13,477 nucleotides of DNA from Loktanella sp. UBA3435. GTDB taxonomy: Bacteria > Pseudomonadota > Alphaproteobacteria > Rhodobacterales > Rhodobacteraceae. Within the stretch, counting starts at the first letter, position 1; every line of letters begins with the position of its first letter. A program made the translations under genes and the position numbers. Location of the stretch: NCBI GenBank assembly GCA_002378665.1, contig DFSO01000087.1, positions 48,271 through 61,747 on the forward strand. Direction: 5' to 3'. The notes under the pieces were generated by a model. That model saw nothing but the letters and a program-made list of their open reading frames with translations. It ran no database searches and was not told the origin of the DNA. Of this stretch, positions 7,152-13,477 are shown piece after piece.

Positions 7152-9022
7152 TGTACCCGCTCCTTGGCTTTTTGGCGTTTTAGCCATGCGACGATCAACA
7201 CGAGCGCGGCCGGGGTAATCCCCTCAATACGACCAGCTTGTGCGACATCTCTTGGCTGTACCGCTTGCAGTTTGCTAACTAACTCGTTGGAAAGACCGAC
7301 AATTTCGGAGTAATCCATCCCGTCTGGGAGCTTGTACTTCTCATCACGCTCTAGCGCCTCGACGTCCTTCGCTTGCCGCGCGATGTAGTTGGCGTAAAGG
7401 GCGTCGTTCTTGACCTGCGTTTTGATTTCATCGGCAAAATCGGCGATTTTGTCGCTCAGCGTTTCAATGTGGGTAAAATCGAAGTCCGCGAGGCTAAGAG
7501 CTTCAATTGCTGTCCGTTTCGCGCCGTCTGGTGACAAATTTACGCCGACAGAGGCAATTTCCCTTGCAGTATATGTAATCTCGCCAAGCTTACTACGCAG
7601 GGTTTCAATTCTATCGATCTTATTCCCATAGCTCTGCCAACGGGTGTTTCCGACGCACCCGATTTCGCGTCCCCATGCCGTTAGGCGCTGGTCTGCGTTA
7701 TCTGCGCGAAGTGAAAGCCGGAATTCGGCGCGTGATGTGAACATCCGATAGGGTTCAGTTACGCCACGTGTGGTAAGGTCATCAATCATAACGCCGATAT
7801 AGGAGTTTCGCCTGCCGAAATGCAACGATTCCAGACCTTTCGCCGCGCGAGCCGCATTTAGGCCCGCAACAAGACCTTGCGCAGCCGCTTCTTCATAGCC
7901 AGTCGTGCCGTTTATTTGCCCAGCTAAGTATAGTCCGGGAATGTCGCGGAGTTCCAAGCTATCCTTGAGTGCGCGCGGATCGATAAAGTCGTACTCAATC
8001 GCATACCCTGGTTGCAAAATCTTAGCGTTTTCAAGCCCAACAATCGAGTGGACGTAGTCATCCTGTACGTCCACAGGCAACGAGGTCGAAATCCCGTTCG
8101 GGTAGACGGTGTGATCATCGAGGCCTTCCGGTTCAAGAAAGACTTGATGCGCATCTTTTTCCGCAAAGCGAACGACCTTATCCTCAATAGATGGGCAATA
8201 TCTTGGCCCTATTCCGTCGATATGACCACCATACATGGCGGAGCGATCAAGGTTTTTGCGAATAATTTCATGGGTTTGGGAATTCGTGTGTGTAATACCA
8301 CAACTAATCTGACGCGCTTTTGGTTTTGCGTTCATGAACGAGAACAGGCTCGGTACCTCGTCCCCAGCCTGCATCTCGAGGATGGACCAGTCAATGGTTC
8401 GGCCGTCCAACCGCGGCGGTGTACCTGTTTTCAATCTACCTAAAGGAAGACCAAAACTATCAAGTCGTTCGGCCATTTTCACTGACGGCCGCTCACCCAT
8501 ACGTCCGCCTGGCTTAGAGACATCGCCGATATGGATGATGCCCCGCAAAAACGTACCTGTGGTCAGGATGACGGAGGTTGATGTGAGTTCGGAGTCATCA
8601 GACAGTTTAATCCCAGCAACGCGATTGCCCTTCATGATAAGGTCCGTTGCTTCGCCAGCCACAATTTCCAAATTTTCCTGTAGTGCCACTTCGGACTGCA
8701 TTGCTAAGCGATAGAGCTTGCGGTCTGCCTGAGCGCGTGGTCCTTGGACAGCTGGACCCTTTTTTCGGTTCAGCAAACGAAACTGGATACCAGCAGCATC
8801 AGCGACGCGACCCATCGCACCATCTAGGGCATCGATTTCGCGAACGAGGTGCCCTTTGCCGAGCCCTCCAATCGCGGGGTTACATGACATTACGCCAATA
8901 GTTTCAGCCGAAAGTGTTACCAAAGCCGTCAATGCCCCAGAACGCGCCGCAGCAAGTGCCGCTTCGCTGCCCGCATGACCACCGCCGATAACAATCACAT
9001 CAAAATGTTTCACGTGAAACAA
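7148..9022 (-). CDS. mnmG: MnmG, tRNA uridine-5-carboxymethylaminomethyl modification enzyme (FAD)
   Basis: Encodes 624 residues (E. coli 629). With MnmE it builds the cmnm5 group on wobble U34 of certain tRNAs, using FAD and a folate donor. The FAD-binding motif DVIVIGGGHAGSEAA begins at residue 8. CNPAIGGLGKGHLVREIDAL follows, then TGTFLRG, the signature GPRYCPSIEDKVVRF, and the second signature GQINGTTGYEEAAAQG. FTSRAEFRLSLRADNADQRL is also typical. No ATG precedes the FAD motif, so the start is a TTG. I prefer 9022 (MFHVKHFDV) over the in-frame TTG at 9040, because FHVKH is the usual N-terminus in related species. GGAAAG lies five bases upstream. The start codon overlaps a perfect parS. 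It begins 2 bases past the mnmE stop. Formerly gidA. Confidence 0.96.
   Translation of the reverse strand: MFHVKHFDVIVIGGGHAGSEAALAAARSGALTALVTLSAETIGVMSCNPAIGGLGKGHLVREIDALDGAMGRVADAAGIQFRLLNRKKGPAVQGPRAQADRKLYRLAMQSEVALQENLEIVAGEATDLIMKGNRVAGIKLSDDSELTSTSVILTTGTFLRGIIHIGDVSKPGGRMGERPSVKMAERLDSFGLPLGRLKTGTPPRLDGRTIDWSILEMQAGDEVPSLFSFMNAKPKARQISCGITHTNSQTHEIIRKNLDRSAMYGGHIDGIGPRYCPSIEDKVVRFAEKDAHQVFLEPEGLDDHTVYPNGISTSLPVDVQDDYVHSIVGLENAKILQPGYAIEYDFIDPRALKDSLELRDIPGLYLAGQINGTTGYEEAAAQGLVAGLNAARAAKGLESLHFGRRNSYIGVMIDDLTTRGVTEPYRMFTSRAEFRLSLRADNADQRLTAWGREIGCVGNTRWQSYGNKIDRIETLRSKLGEITYTAREIASVGVNLSPDGAKRTAIEALSLADFDFTHIETLSDKIADFADEIKTQVKNDALYANYIARQAKDVEALERDEKYKLPDGMDYSEIVGLSNELVSKLQAVQPRDVAQAGRIEGITPAALVLIVAWLKRQKAKERVH
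7160..7165 (-). promoter_or_regulatory. Ribosome binding site of rsmG (decides start)
   Basis: AAGGAG on the minus strand, eight bases before TTG 7151 and inside the last codons of mnmG. It is the best ribosome site in this gene run and the main reason to prefer the TTG start. Confidence 0.7.
9006..9021. other. parS centromere site 2, at the mnmG start
   Basis: A second perfect TGTTTCACGTGAAACA, 1.9 kb from site 1. It covers the last two bases of the mnmG start codon and encodes F-H-V-K plus part of H. ParB bound here would sit on the mnmE-mnmG junction. Confidence 0.95.
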
Positions 9023-9024
9023 CC

Positions 9025-10302
9025 CTACTTTCCAATACAAAAACTCGAGAAGATTTCTCCAAGTACATCTTCTACATCGATTCGACCAACCAAACTATCG
9101 ATTGATCGAATTGCTGTTCGAATATCCTCGGCAATCAGGTCATCGAAGCCAGCGTTGTTCATCGCCATCATAGCAGACCGCAAAAAACCGAGCGACCCTA
9201 GCATGGCCAATCGATGCCGCTCTCTCATCGCGATCCCGACGCTTGCCGCACGTTTACCTAAAACAGTAGAAATATGTGTAACGAGTTCATCAACGCCCAA
9301 CCCGGTCGTCCCGGAAATCCCCTGACTAGGATCATCTAAAAGATCCGCTTTGGCTTGCAAAACAATATCCCCATCCGACAGTGCGATACCGATCGTCTCC
9401 CCTTTGCCCACTAAGTACACGCGTAAGTCCGCTTGCGCTGCGCGCTCCTTCGCCCGCACGACGCCCATACCTTCGACGATATCATCTGTGTCTCGTAGAC
9501 CGGCAGTGTCGAGCACGGTTACAGGAAGGCCGCCCAGATCCATTCGGACCTCGATCACGTCCCGGGTTGTACCTGCGATTTCCGAGGTAATCGCGGCATC
9601 TCGACCAGCTAACCGATTGAGAAGAGTAGATTTTCCTGCGTTTGGAGCCCCAACGATAGCAACTTCGAACCCTACACGCAGTTTCTCGGCAAACTTGACG
9701 CCTGCGATCTCTTTCTCAAGCTCGCGCTCCACCTGACACAACAGTTCCGTTACTTCTGGCCGCACATCAAACGGCACATCTTCATCCACGAAATCTATTG
9801 TTGCCTCTAAAAGGGCCGCAGCCCGCAGCAGCTTTCTCCGCCAACCCGACGCAACATTTCCCAGTTCACCCGACAGAACGCGGAGCGCCTGCCTGCGTTG
9901 CCCTTCGGTTTCGGCATCGATAAGATCAGCAAGCCCTTCGACTTGGGTCAAATCAAGTTTGCCGTTCTCAAGCGCCCGACGTGTAAATTCGCCAGCTTCC
10001 GCAGGGCGCAGGTCGGCGTCATCACCCAAGACACGTAGGACAGCATTCACTACCGCAATCGAGCCGTGCAGATGCAATTCCACGACGGGTTCGCCTGTAA
10101 AGCTATTTGTATCTGGAAAAACCAGCACAAGCGCGTCATCCAAATGCACACCTTCACTATCGACAAGCTTACGCAAACCGCGCTGTTCAGGCACCGTTTT
10201 CATCAGCTTCCCCGCCGAGAGCGCCGCCATTTTACCCGAAATTCGGATAACGGCGACGCCAGCCCGGCCCTGCGCTGTCGCCAAGGCAAAAATCGTGTCC
10301 AT
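9025..10302 (-). CDS. mnmE: MnmE, tRNA modification GTPase
   Basis: Encodes 425 residues, somewhat shorter than E. coli MnmE (454). It is the GTPase partner of MnmG in wobble-uridine modification. The N-terminal folate-binding domain opens TIFALATAQGRAGVAVIRISG, with NSFTGEPVVELHLHG at 66-80 and AEAGEFTRRALENGKLDLTQ at 101-120. The inserted G domain shows G1 GAPNAGKS (218-225), G2 TTRD (245-248) and G3 DTAG (265-268). The G4 position reads QAKAD (316-320), where NKxD is expected. The C-terminus ends FCIGK, with the conserved cysteine C422. ATG 10302 is 26 bases past the rho stop with no clear ribosome site. Formerly trmE/thdF. Confidence 0.96.
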   Translation of the reverse strand: MDTIFALATAQGRAGVAVIRISGKMAALSAGKLMKTVPEQRGLRKLVDSEGVHLDDALVLVFPDTNSFTGEPVVELHLHGSIAVVNAVLRVLGDDADLRPAEAGEFTRRALENGKLDLTQVEGLADLIDAETEGQRRQALRVLSGELGNVASGWRRKLLRAAALLEATIDFVDEDVPFDVRPEVTELLCQVERELEKEIAGVKFAEKLRVGFEVAIVGAPNAGKSTLLNRLAGRDAAITSEIAGTTRDVIEVRMDLGGLPVTVLDTAGLRDTDDIVEGMGVVRAKERAAQADLRVYLVGKGETIGIALSDGDIVLQAKADLLDDPSQGISGTTGLGVDELVTHISTVLGKRAASVGIAMRERHRLAMLGSLGFLRSAMMAMNNAGFDDLIAEDIRTAIRSIDSLVGRIDVEDVLGEIFSSFCIGK

Positions 10303-10328
10303 TAGTTAACGCTTTGATTTTATGAAGT

Positions 10329-11600
10329 TTAAGTGTTCATCGAGTCAAAGAAGTCAGCGTTTGATTTCGTCTGCTTTAGCTTACCAAGCAAGAATTCAAT
10401 CCCGTCTGTTGTCCCCATGGGGTTCAGAATGCGACGCAAGACATAAGTCTTCGCAAGATCGCCCTTATCCACCAACAACTCTTCTTTCCGTGTACCGGAT
10501 TTCAGAATATCCATCGCTGGGAAGACGCGCTTATCTGCAACTTTACGATCGAGAACAATCTCGCAGTTACCGGTTCCTTTGAATTCTTCAAAGATGACTT
10601 CGTCCATGCGCGACCCTGTGTCGATCAGGGCAGTCGCGATAATTGTCAGTGAGCCGCCTTCTTCGATGTTACGTGCCGCACCAAAGAACCGCTTTGGACG
10701 TTGCAGCGCGTTTGCATCCACACCACCCGTCAGAACTTTACCCGACGATGGCACAGTCGTGTTGAAGGCACGACCCAAACGCGTGATCGAATCGAGTAGG
10801 ATCACAACGTCCCGCTTATGTTCAACAAGGCGTTTTGCCTTTTCAATGACCATCTCGGATACAGCAACGTGACGCTCTGCTGGTTCGTCAAATGTCGAGG
10901 AAACAACTTCGCCCTTCACGGACCGCTGCATGTCGGTCACTTCTTCTGGCCGCTCATCAATCAACAGAACGATCAAATAGCATTCAGGGTGATTCTTTTC
11001 GATCGAGTTCGCGATGTTCTGCAACAGGACCGTTTTACCAGTCCGCGGCGGCGCCACGATCAACGCACGCTGGCCTTTACCAATTGGGGAAACAAGATCG
11101 ATAATCCGTGCAGATTTGTCTTTGATTGTTGGGTCTTCGACTTCCATCCGCAGACGCTCATCAGGGTAAAGCGGAGTCAGGTTATCAAAGGCAACCTTAT
11201 GCTTTGCCCGTTCAGGGTCTTCGAAGTTAATTGTTTCGACGACAGTCAGCGCAAAATAACGCTCTGTGTCGTCAGGTTCTTTAATAATCCCTTCAACCGT
11301 ATCGCCGGTCCGCAACGAATGCGCACGGATCATATCGGGAGAGACGTAAATATCATCTGGTCCAGGCAGATAGTTTGCTTCTGGTGACCGCAGGAAACCA
11401 AAGCCGTCCTTCAGAACTTCCAACACGCCGTCTCCGCCGATGATCCATTCTTCGTCAGCCCGCTCTTTCAAGATCGCGAACATCATATCGCCTTTACGCA
11501 TTGTTGATGCGTTTTCGATTTCGAGTTCTTCAGCGAGGTCCAAAAGATCCTTCGGGCTTTGTGCCTTTAGGTCAGCGAGGTTCAAACGGTCTTGAGTCAT
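10329..11600 (-). CDS. rho: Rho, transcription termination factor
   Basis: Encodes 423 residues (E. coli 419). It is the hexameric RNA-dependent ATPase helicase that ends many transcripts. The N-terminal helical part reads LNLADLKAQSPKDLLDLAEEL. The RNA-binding cold-shock-like domain includes DGFGFLRSPEANYLPGPDDIYVS at about 65-87 (given here in part). Walker A is PPRTGKT (184-190), Walker B VVILLDSITRLGRA (265-278), the Q-loop lies near GGVDANAL (292-299) and the R-loop near KGTGNCE (341-347). ATG 11600 gives the usual MTQDRLNLADL start. A TTG at 11612 would add four residues and is less likely. Upstream lies a 114-base gap to hemJ that holds a stem-loop. Confidence 0.97.
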   Translation of the reverse strand: MTQDRLNLADLKAQSPKDLLDLAEELEIENASTMRKGDMMFAILKERADEEWIIGGDGVLEVLKDGFGFLRSPEANYLPGPDDIYVSPDMIRAHSLRTGDTVEGIIKEPDDTERYFALTVVETINFEDPERAKHKVAFDNLTPLYPDERLRMEVEDPTIKDKSARIIDLVSPIGKGQRALIVAPPRTGKTVLLQNIANSIEKNHPECYLIVLLIDERPEEVTDMQRSVKGEVVSSTFDEPAERHVAVSEMVIEKAKRLVEHKRDVVILLDSITRLGRAFNTTVPSSGKVLTGGVDANALQRPKRFFGAARNIEEGGSLTIIATALIDTGSRMDEVIFEEFKGTGNCEIVLDRKVADKRVFPAMDILKSGTRKEELLVDKGDLAKTYVLRRILNPMGTTDGIEFLLGKLKQTKSNADFFDSMNT

Positions 11601-11659
11601 AAAAATATCCAACTACCGCCTAAAGAGGTCGGTGTTTTTCGGTTCAGTGATGGAAAACA

Positions 11660-11678
11660 GCTATCCCGGACGGGTAGC
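11660..11678 (-). terminator. Possible stem-loop between hemJ and rho
   Basis: On the minus strand GCTACCC pairs with GGGATAGC (one bulged A) around a 4-base loop, followed by TGTTTTCC. It lies about 40 bases past the hemJ stop and 60 before rho. It could be a weak terminator of hemJ or a regulatory hairpin in the rho leader. The T-run is short. Confidence 0.35.
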
Positions 11679-11714
11679 GACGACAGACTTAGGCCCATCA
11701 GCCCCTCAAGTCAA

Positions 11715-12164
11715 TCAAAACGGCCGTACAATGACCATCACGAGGATTACCAGCATAAGCACAGTCGGCACCTCGTTCGCGATCCTGTAGGTCCGCCCAG
11801 AGCGCGTGTTGGTCCCAGCAGCAAACTCTTTCCGCCGCGCAGCCAGCCAACCGTGAAACCCAGACATCAACAGCACTGCGATAATCTTGATCCAAGACCA
11901 CGCCAGCCCGAAATCAAATGCGCCTTGCCAGATCATGATCAACCCGCAAACCCATGCGACAATCATCGCAGGATTGATAATCACCTTGAGCAGTTTCAAT
12001 TCCATAAGTTGAAAGGTCTTATCCAACTCAGAGCCAACTTCTGCCCGTTCGGCGTGATAGACAAACAAGCGCGGCAAATAAAACATACCAGCCATCCATG
12101 AAATGACGGATGCCACATGGAGAACTTTGATCCATGGATAGATGGTCGTAAAGAAATCGTTCAT
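11715..12164 (-). CDS. hemJ: HemJ, protoporphyrinogen IX oxidase (membrane)
   Basis: Encodes 149 residues of the HemJ/UPF0093 family, which oxidises protoporphyrinogen IX to protoporphyrin IX, the second-last step of haem synthesis, in organisms without HemG or HemY. The N-terminus YPWIKVLHVASVISWMAGMF holds the conserved histidine H16. It continues LPRLFVYHAE. Four hydrophobic segments are visible (about 12-34, 61-80, 87-107 and 131-148). The C-terminus has the family pattern NEVPTVLMLVI then VRPF. ATG 12164 is the start, with GAG a few bases upstream. It is the first minus-strand gene left of the candidate origin, so its promoter should lie there. Confidence 0.93.
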   Translation of the reverse strand: MNDFFTTIYPWIKVLHVASVISWMAGMFYLPRLFVYHAERAEVGSELDKTFQLMELKLLKVIINPAMIVAWVCGLIMIWQGAFDFGLAWSWIKIIAVLLMSGFHGWLAARRKEFAAGTNTRSGRTYRIANEVPTVLMLVILVMVIVRPF

Positions 12165-12191
12165 CGGGTCTCAATTCTTTCCCAGCTCTTC

Positions 12192-12218
12192 TTCTTAATA
12201 ATAATTATATATTAAGAA
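12192..12218. repeat. AT-rich palindrome, possible DNA unwinding element
   Basis: TTCTTAATA (12192-12200) and TATTAAGAA (12210-12218) are perfect 9-bp arms around a 9-base centre made only of A and T. It could be the unwinding region of the candidate origin. It also contains the hemJ -10 box. Confidence 0.6.
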
Positions 12219-12233
12219 AGATGATGATGTGAG
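12204..12233 (-). promoter_or_regulatory. Putative hemJ promoter
   Basis: On the minus strand a perfect TATAAT (12209-12204) lies 18 bases after CTCACA (12233-12228), which matches TTGACA at four of six. Transcription would start near 12197, about 33 bases before hemJ. The -10 box falls in the centre of the palindrome at 12192-12218. Confidence 0.45.
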
Positions 12234-12249
12234 TAGTGTCGCCGTTTTC

Positions 12250-12258
12250 TGTGGATAG
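12250..12258 (-). promoter_or_regulatory. DnaA-box-like site 1
   Basis: Reads CTATCCACA on the minus strand, 8 of 9 to TTATCCACA. It faces site 2. Confidence 0.55.
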
Positions 12259-12275
12259 TTTTTTCATCCGCAGGC

Positions 12276-12284
12276 TTATCCACT
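12276..12284 (+). promoter_or_regulatory. DnaA-box-like site 2
   Basis: TTATCCACT, 8 of 9 to TTATCCACA, in opposite orientation to site 1 and 17 bases away. Confidence 0.55.
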
Positions 12285-12434
12285 TTCTTGGAAACATAAA
12301 TAAACTGTAAAATTTGCTTTGAAAGTCCAAAAATCCAATTTTTTACAATAGCTTATCGTCATGCAACAGTTTGAGATGTTTCGTCATATTGCTCTTGTAG
12401 TTGTATAACGCAGTGATTCCTCCACAACCCCCAC

Positions 12435-12443
12435 TTATCCTTA
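12435..12443 (+). promoter_or_regulatory. Weak DnaA-box-like site 3
   Basis: TTATCCTTA, sharing the TTATCC core but differing at two consensus positions. Other weak copies are at 12353-12361 (TTATCGTCA) and, on the minus strand, 12400-12408 (TTATACAAC). Confidence 0.3.
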
Positions 12444-12562
12444 CCCACCGTGGACATTCACCCTTAATCTCTCGCATAAAGCGCAAACGACACACATGTT
12501 ACCCAAGCCTTCCTTTTATCCCTGCGATCATCCAAGCAGTCACACAATAGTTTTCCGAAGAG

Positions 12563-12571
12563 TTATCCCCA
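12563..12571 (+). promoter_or_regulatory. DnaA-box-like site 4, touching the maf start
   Basis: TTATCCCCA, 8 of 9 to TTATCCACA, ending on the first base of the maf ATG. AAGAG just upstream is the likely maf ribosome site. Confidence 0.4.
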
Positions 12572-13170
12572 TGCAAACCGACATCATTCTCGCGTCAGGT
12601 TCTGAAATCCGCGCCACATTGTTGCGCAATGCTGGTGTTGAATTCGAGGTTATCATCCCACGCGTTGATGAGGCCACAATGAAAGCGTCGTTGATTGCAG
12701 AAGGCGCTTCACCGCGTGACATTGCAGATGCATTGGCTGAGATGAAGGCGTTACGTGTCGCCAGTAAACACCCTGACGCTCTGGTTATCGGGTGCGATCA
12801 GGTCTTGGCCCATGGTCGTGAAATGTTGTCAAAGCCCGAGACGCCTGCTGATGCGATTGCTCAACTCAAGTCTTTACGGGGCCAGAGCCACCAACTTCTC
12901 TCAGCTGCTGTCATTTACGCCGAGGGCAAACCGCAATGGCGTCATGTCGGTCAAACGCGACTGTCCATGCGCGATCTTTCCGATGACTATATAAATGACT
13001 ATGTTGCGAGAAATTGGGAAAGCATTCGTCATGCAGTTGGTGGTTATAAGCTAGAAGAAGAGGGCGCGCGTCTATTTACCCGCGTTGAAGGCGATTATTT
13101 TAACGTTTTGGGAATCCCTCTGTTAGAACTCTTGTCATATCTCACACTACGCGGAACATTAGCAGGATGA
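12571..13170 (+). CDS. maf: Maf-family nucleoside triphosphate pyrophosphatase
   Basis: Encodes 199 residues, the usual Maf size. Maf proteins hydrolyse modified or canonical NTPs to monophosphates. Visible motifs are the N-terminal LASGSEIRATLLRNAGV (7-23), the acidic DQVL (76-79), SKPE (87-90), and the C-terminal GGYKLEEEGARLFTRVEGD (157-175) followed by YFNVLGIPL. The subgroup (Maf/YhdE or YceF-like) cannot be settled from the sequence alone. ATG 12571 is chosen because MQTDIILASGS is the family start and AAGAG lies eight bases upstream. The frame stays open back to 12496, but the extra 25 residues look unrelated to Maf and lie in the candidate origin. The stop overlaps the aroE start (ATGA). 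Confidence 0.94.
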   Translation: MQTDIILASGSEIRATLLRNAGVEFEVIIPRVDEATMKASLIAEGASPRDIADALAEMKALRVASKHPDALVIGCDQVLAHGREMLSKPETPADAIAQLKSLRGQSHQLLSAAVIYAEGKPQWRHVGQTRLSMRDLSDDYINDYVARNWESIRHAVGGYKLEEEGARLFTRVEGDYFNVLGIPLLELLSYLTLRGTLAG

Positions 13171-13477
13171 TGAAACCTATCCCCCTCGCAGGCGTTTTGG
13201 GAAATCCTATCGCCCAATCAAAATCGCCAAGGCTGCACCGTCATTGGTTACGTAAATACGGGTTGCTTGGCGATTACGTACCGCTGCATGTCACCGAAGA
13301 AAATCTTGAAACCGTTGTCCGCGCCATGCCCAAGATGGGGTTTGTGGGTGCGAACGTGACGCTACCTCATAAAATCGCAGTGATGCAGTTTGCCGATCAA
13401 ATCACGGATCGTGCCACTTTGATCGGTGCAGCCAATACGCTGACCTTTAAAGACGACGGCAAGATTATTGCAGATAA
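13167..13477 (+). CDS. aroE: AroE, shikimate dehydrogenase, partial (C-terminus beyond right edge)
   Basis: The first 103 codons of shikimate dehydrogenase, which reduces 3-dehydroshikimate to shikimate with NADPH in aromatic amino acid synthesis. The shikimate-binding SKS (18-20) within GNPIAQSKSPRLH, the catalytic lysine K69 in GANVTLPHK (61-69), and IGAANTL (86-92) are all present. The NADP-binding half lies beyond the window. There are two ATGs in tandem, 13167 and 13170. The first overlaps the maf stop as ATGA and the second follows at once, so either may be used. Coupling with maf matches the usual maf-aroE pair in alphaproteobacteria. Confidence 0.95.
   Translation, partial: MMKPIPLAGVLGNPIAQSKSPRLHRHWLRKYGLLGDYVPLHVTEENLETVVRAMPKMGFVGANVTLPHKIAVMQFADQITDRATLIGAANTLTFKDDGKIIAD

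Larger units (their letters stand above)
12165..12570. other. Candidate chromosomal replication origin (oriC)
   Basis: This 406-base gap between divergent hemJ and maf is the only long non-coding stretch and is richer in A+T than its surroundings. It holds an AT-only core (12195-12215), long A/T runs (about 12290-12350), and several copies of sequences close to the DnaA box TTATNCACA. Flanking genes diverge from it, and parAB with two parS sites lie within 8 kb. In Caulobacter and other alphaproteobacteria, as I recall, oriC sits near hemE/hemJ, rho, mnmEG and parAB on one side and maf, aroE on the other. The function is inferred. No known gene or RNA was seen in it. Confidence 0.65.

Noticed and set aside
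10818..11387. 189-codon plus-strand open frame over rho
   Set aside because: Antisense to Walker-motif-bearing rho. Its composition (many F, C, H) is unlike a real protein here.
12195..12215. CtrA site (TTAA-N7-TTAA) in the candidate origin
   Set aside because: The two TTAA copies are 13 bases apart, not 7.
12496..12570. N-terminal extension of maf
   Set aside because: The extra 25 residues do not resemble Maf, and the ribosome site and family start both point to 12571.
1..13477. New defence, mobile or CRISPR system
   Set aside because: All long frames are identified core genes. No repeat-spacer pattern, transposase, integrase, tRNA or attachment site was seen.

Overview
The window reads as a chromosome segment of an alphaproteobacterium of the order Rhodobacterales (Roseobacter-type). 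The evidence is the gene order, the protein style (RNase PH, HemW, RdgB and Rho all look roseobacterial to me) and moderate-to-high GC. It is almost entirely core housekeeping DNA. No mobile element, tRNA, rRNA, CRISPR array or accessory defence locus was seen. I cannot name a species.

Layout, left to right. (1) 1-2244, minus strand: a heat-shock cluster hrcA-grpE followed by a secreted TPM-domain protein cut by the left edge. (2) 2245-2366: a short divergent promoter region. (3) 2367-4832, plus strand: rph-rdgB-hemW, tightly packed. (4) 4829-12164, minus strand, transcribed right to left: hemJ, rho, mnmE, mnmG, rsmG, parA, parB. From mnmE to parB the genes touch or overlap. parB and hemW converge and share the four bases of their stop codons. 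(5) 12165-12570: the only long non-coding stretch, AT-rich, with a perfect 9-bp-arm palindrome and several DnaA-box-like sequences. (6) 12571-13477, plus strand: maf, then the start of aroE, cut by the right edge.

The theme is replication and segregation of the chromosome origin. Two perfect 16-bp parS sites (7107-7122 and 9006-9021) lie inside the 5' ends of rsmG and mnmG, a few kb from the parAB genes whose products should act on them. Genes on the two sides of 12165-12570 point away from it. Its DnaA-box-like cluster, AT-rich palindrome and neighbours (hemJ-rho-mnmEG-rsmG-parAB on one side, maf-aroE on the other) make it a good candidate for oriC. This is an inference, not proven by the sequence alone.

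The other genes cover tRNA wobble modification (MnmE/MnmG), 16S rRNA methylation (RsmG), tRNA 3' processing (RNase PH), transcription termination (Rho), nucleotide-pool sanitation (RdgB, Maf), haem synthesis (HemJ, HemW), the shikimate pathway (AroE) and heat-shock control (HrcA, GrpE). I did not find a new biological system. The points most worth checking are the candidate oriC, the two parS sites read in different codon frames, the altered G4 motif of MnmE, the run of non-ATG starts, and the shared stop codons of hemW and parB.
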